From positions 1 through 17,571 of the forward strand of contig CAZFLM010000107.1 in NCBI GenBank assembly GCA_964519955.1: a stretch of DNA of 17,571 bases, given 5' to 3'. The position numbers and the translations under genes were made by a program. How positions within the stretch are numbered: position 1 is the first letter of the stretch; each line of letters begins with the position of its first letter. This document shows positions 13,515-17,571 of the stretch, piece after piece. The notes under the pieces were generated by a model. That model saw nothing but the letters and a program-made list of their open reading frames with translations. It did no database searches and was not told the origin of the DNA. The stretch comes from CAZFLM01 sp964519955 (GTDB lineage Bacteria > Armatimonadota > Chthonomonadetes > Chthonomonadales > CAJBBX01).

Positions 13515-15155
13515 ATGGACCTAATGTCAATACTGCCGATTGTTGGATACATCGTCGGCGCGCTGCTGCTCTTCATCTTCTGCTTCATCCTGCCCGTCTA
13601 CCGGGCTCTCTACCGGAAGGTGGGGCCGAACGAGGTGCTGGTCATCTCCGGAGGCAAGGGCGAGACGGTGACCGATGACGGCGGCGACCGGCGCAGGCTC
13701 GGGTTCCGCATCGTCAAGGGCGGCGGCTCGCTGGTGAACCCCCTGACGGAGCGGGTCGAGATCATCTCGCTGGAACTCATCACGCTCGACATCGTTACCC
13801 CTGAGATGTACACGAAGCAGGGCGTGCCGATCAAGGTGGACGGCGTGGCGCAGATCAAGGTGCGCGGCGACGATGTCTCGATCCGGACCGCGGCCGAGCA
13901 GTTCCTGAACAAGAGCCGCGACGAGATCAAGCAGATTGCCTACCAGACGGTTGCCGGACACCTGCGGGCCATCCTGGGCACCCTGACGGTGGAGGAGGTC
14001 TACGCGGCGCACGACACGTTCGCTCAGCGCGTGGCCGAGGTCTCCGCCGGCGACCTGACCAACATGGGCCTCGAGGTGGTTTCGTTCACCATCCGCGAGA
14101 TCAGCGACAGCCGCGGCTACCTGGAAGCGATCGGCAAGACCCGAATCGCCCAGGTGAAGCGCGACGCGCAGATCGGCGAGGCCGAGGCCAACCGCGACGC
14201 GACGATTCGCGCCGCCAACGCGAACCAGGAAGCGGCTACCGCCAAGTTCATGGCCGACACGAAGACCGCCGAGGCGGACCGCGACTACAAGCTGCAGGTG
14301 GCCGACTACGCCGCATCCGTGAACCAGAAGAAGGCCGAGGCTGACCTCGCTTACGACCTGCAGAAGTACAAGACCGCGCAGGCCGTCAAAGAGCAGGAAG
14401 TCATGGTCCAGATTGTCGAGAAGATGAAGCAGGCGGAGCTGGAAGAGAAGGAGATCGCGCGCAAAGAGAAGGAACTCGTCGCGACCATCCAGCGGCCGGC
14501 AGAAGCCGAGCGCAATCGGATCCAGACCATCGCCGAGGCCGAGCAGTTCCGACTGAAGACGACCGCGCTGGGACAGTCGGAAGCGGCCAAGATGACCGGC
14601 TTCGCCCAGGCCGAGGTTGTGCAGAAGACCGGTACCGCCGAGGCCGAGGCCAACAAGGTCCGCGGTATCGCCGAAGCGGACGTGGCGCGGGCCAAGGCGC
14701 TCGCCGAAGCTGCTTCCATCGAGGCCAAGGGTCTTGCCGAGGCGAAGGCCGTGGAGGCCAAGGGGCTGGCGGAAGCCGAGGCGGTGAAGGCGCAGGGGTT
14801 GGCGGAAGCCCTCGCCATGTCGAAGCGGGCGGAGGCGTTCAAGGCCTACAACGAGGCCGCCGTCGCGCAGATGTTCATCGAGAAGCTGCCCGAGATCGCG
14901 CAGGCTGTGGCGTCGCCGCTCGCGCGGGTCGACAAGATCGTCCTGGTCAACAGCGGGTCGGGGAGCGAGGGCGGCATCGGCGCCAGCAAGTTGACCGGAG
15001 AGATCACCAACATCATGGCGCAGGTGCCGCCGGTGATGGAGGCGATGACGGGCATAAAGTTGGGAGACCTCGTAAGCAAGATCCCCGGGCTTACCGCGCC
15101 GCCTCCGCAGGCCGTGGACGTGACGCCGACGGACGGCGGCGCCGCGAAGGCGTAG
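13515..15155 (+). CDS. Flotillin-like SPFH scaffold protein
   Basis: The 546-residue protein is a flotillin (FloT/YuaG, YqiK type) that forms oligomeric scaffolds in membrane microdomains. An N-terminal helix (about 7-29) leads into PVYRALYRKVGPNEVLVISG (27-46) and the SPFH domain (to about 205), including MYTKQGVPIKVDGVAQIKV (98-116) and YLEAIGKTRIAQVKRDAQIG (202-221). A long Ala/Glu/Lys-rich coiled coil (about 205-450) ends in decapeptide repeats (KGLAEAKAVEA, KGLAEAEAVKA, QGLAEALAM, 405-435). The tail (450-546) includes MFIEKLPEIAQAVASPLARV, typical of flotillins. ATG at 13515 follows AAGGAG by eight bases, better than the GTG at 13506 that overlaps that site. Pairing with an upstream NfeD-like gene matches the yuaF-yuaG arrangement. 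Confidence 0.94.
   Translation: MDLMSILPIVGYIVGALLLFIFCFILPVYRALYRKVGPNEVLVISGGKGETVTDDGGDRRRLGFRIVKGGGSLVNPLTERVEIISLELITLDIVTPEMYTKQGVPIKVDGVAQIKVRGDDVSIRTAAEQFLNKSRDEIKQIAYQTVAGHLRAILGTLTVEEVYAAHDTFAQRVAEVSAGDLTNMGLEVVSFTIREISDSRGYLEAIGKTRIAQVKRDAQIGEAEANRDATIRAANANQEAATAKFMADTKTAEADRDYKLQVADYAASVNQKKAEADLAYDLQKYKTAQAVKEQEVMVQIVEKMKQAELEEKEIARKEKELVATIQRPAEAERNRIQTIAEAEQFRLKTTALGQSEAAKMTGFAQAEVVQKTGTAEAEANKVRGIAEADVARAKALAEAASIEAKGLAEAKAVEAKGLAEAEAVKAQGLAEALAMSKRAEAFKAYNEAAVAQMFIEKLPEIAQAVASPLARVDKIVLVNSGSGSEGGIGASKLTGEITNIMAQVPPVMEAMTGIKLGDLVSKIPGLTAPPPQAVDVTPTDGGAAKA
14721..14813 (+). repeat. Short in-frame repeats in the flotillin coiled coil
   Basis: About three imperfect units of 30 bp encode (K/Q)GLAEA(K/E)AV(E/K)A-type decapeptides. 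They extend the flotillin coiled coil and use varied codons, which suggests an old expansion. Confidence 0.5.
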
Positions 15156-15226
15156 GGGCCTGCCGTTGGACGGGCACGGAGGCCCATCCTACCAGAGCGC
15201 AGAGCAGGGCTGGAAGGGGAGTGATG

Positions 15227-15262
15227 CGGGCCGGGGGCGATAGCGCTCCCGGCCCGGCTTCT
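15227..15262 (+). terminator. Strong hairpin terminator after the flotillin gene
   Basis: A 13-bp stem with one G-U pair (15227-15239 with 15244-15256) closes an ATAG tetraloop and is followed by the T-rich GCTTCTT. It sits 72 bp after the flotillin stop and only 20-25 bp before the next start codon, so the downstream gene would need read-through or a promoter inside this region. Confidence 0.7.
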
Positions 15263-15281
15263 TGGTATGGAGGGGGCGGCA

Positions 15282-16271
15282 GTGCGTTACCTGTCGATAG
15301 TCGGCGCTGTGGCAGCGCTGTCGGTCGTCGGCGGATCAGCGTGGGGCGGGTTGCCCAGGGATGACGGCGACCCGATCCGCAGCCCGGATGGGAAGTGGGT
15401 CGTGAGCGCGACGATCGTGGTGGACGGCAAGGGCGAGGATGGGATGCCGCGCCGGCATGCCCTGCTGAAGGTGCGGCAGGCCGGGGCGAAGGGCGCCAGG
15501 GTCATCTGGGACACGCGCAAGGTGCTGCCCGAGAGCGGCGCGGAGCGCCGGGAGAAGGGCGACGGTGAGCCGATGCAGTATGGCCTCATCCTCGCTGGGT
15601 GGTCGCCTGACAGCGAGCACGTCCTCTTCTGGCCCCGGTGGGAGTTCGCCGGATCGCTGAACGTCGATGGCGTCAGCATGTACTGGATCGGTCGCGCGGG
15701 CGGGACGCCGGTGCGGCTCGTCGACAGCATGCTGTACTACGCCGACTGGTTCGCCTTCGCGCCCGGGGGGCGTTACCTCGCGGTGACCGAGGGCGACGAC
15801 CGGATGACCTGGACGAACAAGCGCATCGCCGTGCTCGACACGCGGACCGGGAAGCGCACGCAGCTCACGCCGAAGACGCTGGCGGCGCTCAGGCCGCGGT
15901 GGTCGCCCGACGGGAAGCGGATCGCGTACTGCGCTGGGCCGGACGCAGGCGAGGGCGAATGGCGGGACGCCTTGGCCGGCCGGCGCGTGTGGATCGTGAA
16001 CGCCGACGGCGCCGGGGCGCACGCGGTGACGCACGACAAGCAGTGCCGCGACGAAGCGCCCGAGTGGACGCCGGACGGCAGGCGCATCGTGTTCGTGCGG
16101 ATGGACAAGCGGGACCGGGCGGCGCTGTGGTCGATGCGGCCGGACGGCTCGGACCTGCGCCGCGCGTCGAAGACGATCCGGCTCGGCGAGCGCGACGAGT
16201 ACTACGGCTGCGTGCGCTGGGATCGGCTCTTCGACTGGAAGGAGATGAGGGCGAAGGACAGTCCCCAATAG
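15282..16271 (+). CDS. Exported PD40/TolB-like beta-propeller protein
   Basis: The 329-residue protein has an N-terminal signal sequence (about 1-22) and at least five PD40-type repeats: SPDGKWVVS (34-42), WSPDSEHVLFW (107-117), FAPGGRYLAV (159-168), WSPDGKRIAY (207-216) and WTPDGRRIVF (262-271). Such repeats build a six- or seven-bladed propeller as in TolB and the N-terminal part of prolyl oligopeptidases. No hydrolase domain is attached and there is no Pal or TonB-system context, so it is probably a stand-alone periplasmic or surface binding protein of unknown partner. GTG at 15282 is preferred because GGAGGGGG (15269-15276) lies just upstream; an ATG at 15267 would add five residues and overlap that site. 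A terminator immediately precedes it. Confidence 0.83.
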   Translation: MRYLSIVGAVAALSVVGGSAWGGLPRDDGDPIRSPDGKWVVSATIVVDGKGEDGMPRRHALLKVRQAGAKGARVIWDTRKVLPESGAERREKGDGEPMQYGLILAGWSPDSEHVLFWPRWEFAGSLNVDGVSMYWIGRAGGTPVRLVDSMLYYADWFAFAPGGRYLAVTEGDDRMTWTNKRIAVLDTRTGKRTQLTPKTLAALRPRWSPDGKRIAYCAGPDAGEGEWRDALAGRRVWIVNADGAGAHAVTHDKQCRDEAPEWTPDGRRIVFVRMDKRDRAALWSMRPDGSDLRRASKTIRLGERDEYYGCVRWDRLFDWKEMRAKDSPQ

Positions 16272-16274
16272 TGA

Positions 16275-16298
16275 AGCCGGCGAGTTGCCCCGCCGGCT
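16275..16298. terminator. Bidirectional hairpin between convergent genes
   Basis: A perfect 8-bp inverted repeat (AGCCGGCG with CGCCGGCT) with an 8-nt loop lies in the 57-bp gap between the propeller gene stop and the pyrG stop. There is no strong T-tract on either side. Its location suits shared termination. Confidence 0.55.
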
Positions 16299-16328
16299 CC
16301 ATGCACGTGGTGCGCCAACGCGCCAGGA

Positions 16329-17571
16329 CTACTCCTGCTGCGCCTCGGCCGCCGTCGGCTCCTCCGCCACGGGCTTCGCCGGCCTGCCGCCGCGCTTCAG
16401 CGCCGCCTCGACGAGGCCGCGGAAGAGGGGATGGGCGCGGTTCGGCCGGGAGCGGAACTCCGGGTGGAACTGCGTGGCGATGAAGTACGGGTGATTTGGG
16501 ATCTCCACGATCTCGACGAGGCGGTAGTCGGGCGAGATGCCGGAGCAGATCATGCCGTGCTTGGCCAGCGTCTCGCGGTAGTCGTTGTTCACCTCGAAGC
16601 GGTGGCGGTGCCGCTCGAAGATGCTCGTCTCCCCGTACAGCTTCTCGGCGAGCGAGTCGGCGACGAGTTGGCAGCGGTACGCTCCGAGCCGCATCGTGGC
16701 GCCCTTGTAGTGGATGTCCTTCTGCTCGGGCAGGATGTGGATGACCGGGTGCTTGGCCTCCGGGTCCACCTCCTCGGTGTGGGCGCCCTTCAGGCCGCAG
16801 GCGTGGCGCGCGAACTCGATGACCGCCATCTGCAGGCCGTAGCAGAGGCCGAGGTAGGGCACGCCCTTCTCGCGGGCGTAGCGCACCGCCTTGATCTTGC
16901 CCTCGACGCCGCGCGCCCCGAAGCCTCCGGCAACGATGATCGCGTCCATGCCGGCCAGGCGCTCGTTCTCGTCCTCGTCCTCCAGGACCTCGCTGTCGAT
17001 CCACTCGATGTTGGTCCGCGCGTTGTTGGCGATGCCGCCGTGCCGCACGGCCTCAGCGATGGAGATGTACGCGTCCCCGTTGCCCGTGTACTTGCCGACG
17101 ATGGCGACGTTCACCTCGTTGGCCGGGTTCTTGATGCGCTCGACGATGCCCTGCCACTCGGTGAGGTCGGCGGGGCGCTCGGGCAGGCCCAGGCGGCGGA
17201 TGACGAGGTCGGTAAGCCCCAGCGCCTCGTAGGAGAGCGGGACCTCGTAGATGGTGGAGACGTCCTGCGACTCGATGACGGCGTCGCGGTCCACGTCGCA
17301 GAAGAGGGAGATCTTGTCGCGCATCTCGTCGCTGATGGGGCGGCGGGTGCGGCAGATCAGCACGTCCGGCTGGATGCCCATTTCGCGCAGCTTGATGACC
17401 GAGTGCTGCGTCGGCTTCGTCTTGATCTCGCCCCACGGCCCCACGTCGGGGATGAGCGTCACGTGGAAGTGCAGGCAGTTCTGGTGGCCGACATCCTTGC
17501 GGAACTGGCGGATGGCCTCGATGAAGACCTGGCCCTCGATGTCGCCGACCGTGCCGCCGATCTCAGCGATG
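16329..17571 (-). CDS. pyrG: CTP synthase, N-terminal part outside the window
   Basis: CTP synthase makes CTP from UTP, ATP and glutamine in pyrimidine nucleotide synthesis. The visible 413 residues begin inside the synthetase domain: IAEIGGTVGDIEG at the edge, then HFHVTLIPDVGPWGEIKTKP and QPDVLICRTRRPIS. The gene thus continues past the right end in frame, and the GTG at 17462 is not its start. The glutaminase domain is complete, with GGFGARG (oxyanion region, 215-221 of the visible part), nucleophile Cys243 in GLCYGLQ, and the FHPEF His369/Glu371 pair. The roughly 20-residue Ala/Glu/Lys-rich tail after LFRGLVEAAL is a lineage extension. About 130 N-terminal residues, with the ATP-binding start, are missing because of the window edge, not mutation. 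It converges with the propeller gene. Confidence 0.97.
   Translation of the reverse strand, partial: IAEIGGTVGDIEGQVFIEAIRQFRKDVGHQNCLHFHVTLIPDVGPWGEIKTKPTQHSVIKLREMGIQPDVLICRTRRPISDEMRDKISLFCDVDRDAVIESQDVSTIYEVPLSYEALGLTDLVIRRLGLPERPADLTEWQGIVERIKNPANEVNVAIVGKYTGNGDAYISIAEAVRHGGIANNARTNIEWIDSEVLEDEDENERLAGMDAIIVAGGFGARGVEGKIKAVRYAREKGVPYLGLCYGLQMAVIEFARHACGLKGAHTEEVDPEAKHPVIHILPEQKDIHYKGATMRLGAYRCQLVADSLAEKLYGETSIFERHRHRFEVNNDYRETLAKHGMICSGISPDYRLVEIVEIPNHPYFIATQFHPEFRSRPNRAHPLFRGLVEAALKRGGRPAKPVAEEPTAAEAQQE

Noticed and set aside
17460..17462. GTG as the start of CTP synthase
   Set aside because: The frame stays open to the window end and encodes the conserved EIGGTVGDIEG segment, so the gene simply continues past the edge.

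Overview
The window is a high-GC bacterial chromosome segment (about two thirds G+C by eye) with clear Shine-Dalgarno sites. A PEP-CTERM surface protein, a DUF6785/DUF6784-type membrane protein, an M60-like peptidase and a divergent glycyl radical enzyme together suggest an environmental lineage such as Armatimonadota. Planctomycetota or a related candidate phylum is the alternative. No rRNA, tRNA, transposase, integrase, phage gene or CRISPR array was found, so the lineage call is inference.

Layout. Positions 1-405 are a non-coding leader with a promoter-like site and hairpins, followed by a secreted PEP-CTERM protein (406-1161, +), a 14-helix type MFS exporter (1331-2773, +) and a GT39/ArnT-like polytopic membrane protein (2959-4707, +). 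The last gene overlaps tail to tail, by 13 bp, a minus-strand group of three genes. In their reading order these are a secreted M60-like metallopeptidase (11524-9326), a glycyl radical enzyme (9205-7010) and a DUF6785/DUF6784 membrane protein (6614-4695). A 395-bp gap before the membrane protein holds three copies of a repeat at exact 37-bp spacing and an inverted fourth copy.

A divergent promoter region (11525-11784) separates the peptidase from a plus-strand membrane-microdomain operon. It encodes an NfeD/YuaF-like protein with a histidine-rich insert (11785-12609), a short SPFH-only flotillin paralogue (12651-13250) and a full-length flotillin (13515-15155). A strong hairpin terminator follows, then an exported PD40/TolB-like beta-propeller protein (15282-16271). 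The window ends inside a minus-strand CTP synthase gene (pyrG), whose N-terminal part lies outside.

How they may work together. The NfeD-flotillin set is a known functional pairing, here with an extra truncated SPFH paralogue and an unusual His-rich segment. The peptidase, glycyl radical enzyme and membrane protein could form a degradation, uptake and anaerobic catabolism unit, but only their shared direction supports this. The most unusual items are the glycyl radical enzyme, which has GCMQ where many family members have GCxE and has no activase gene in the window, the mini-flotillin, the His-rich NfeD insert and the 37-bp repeats.
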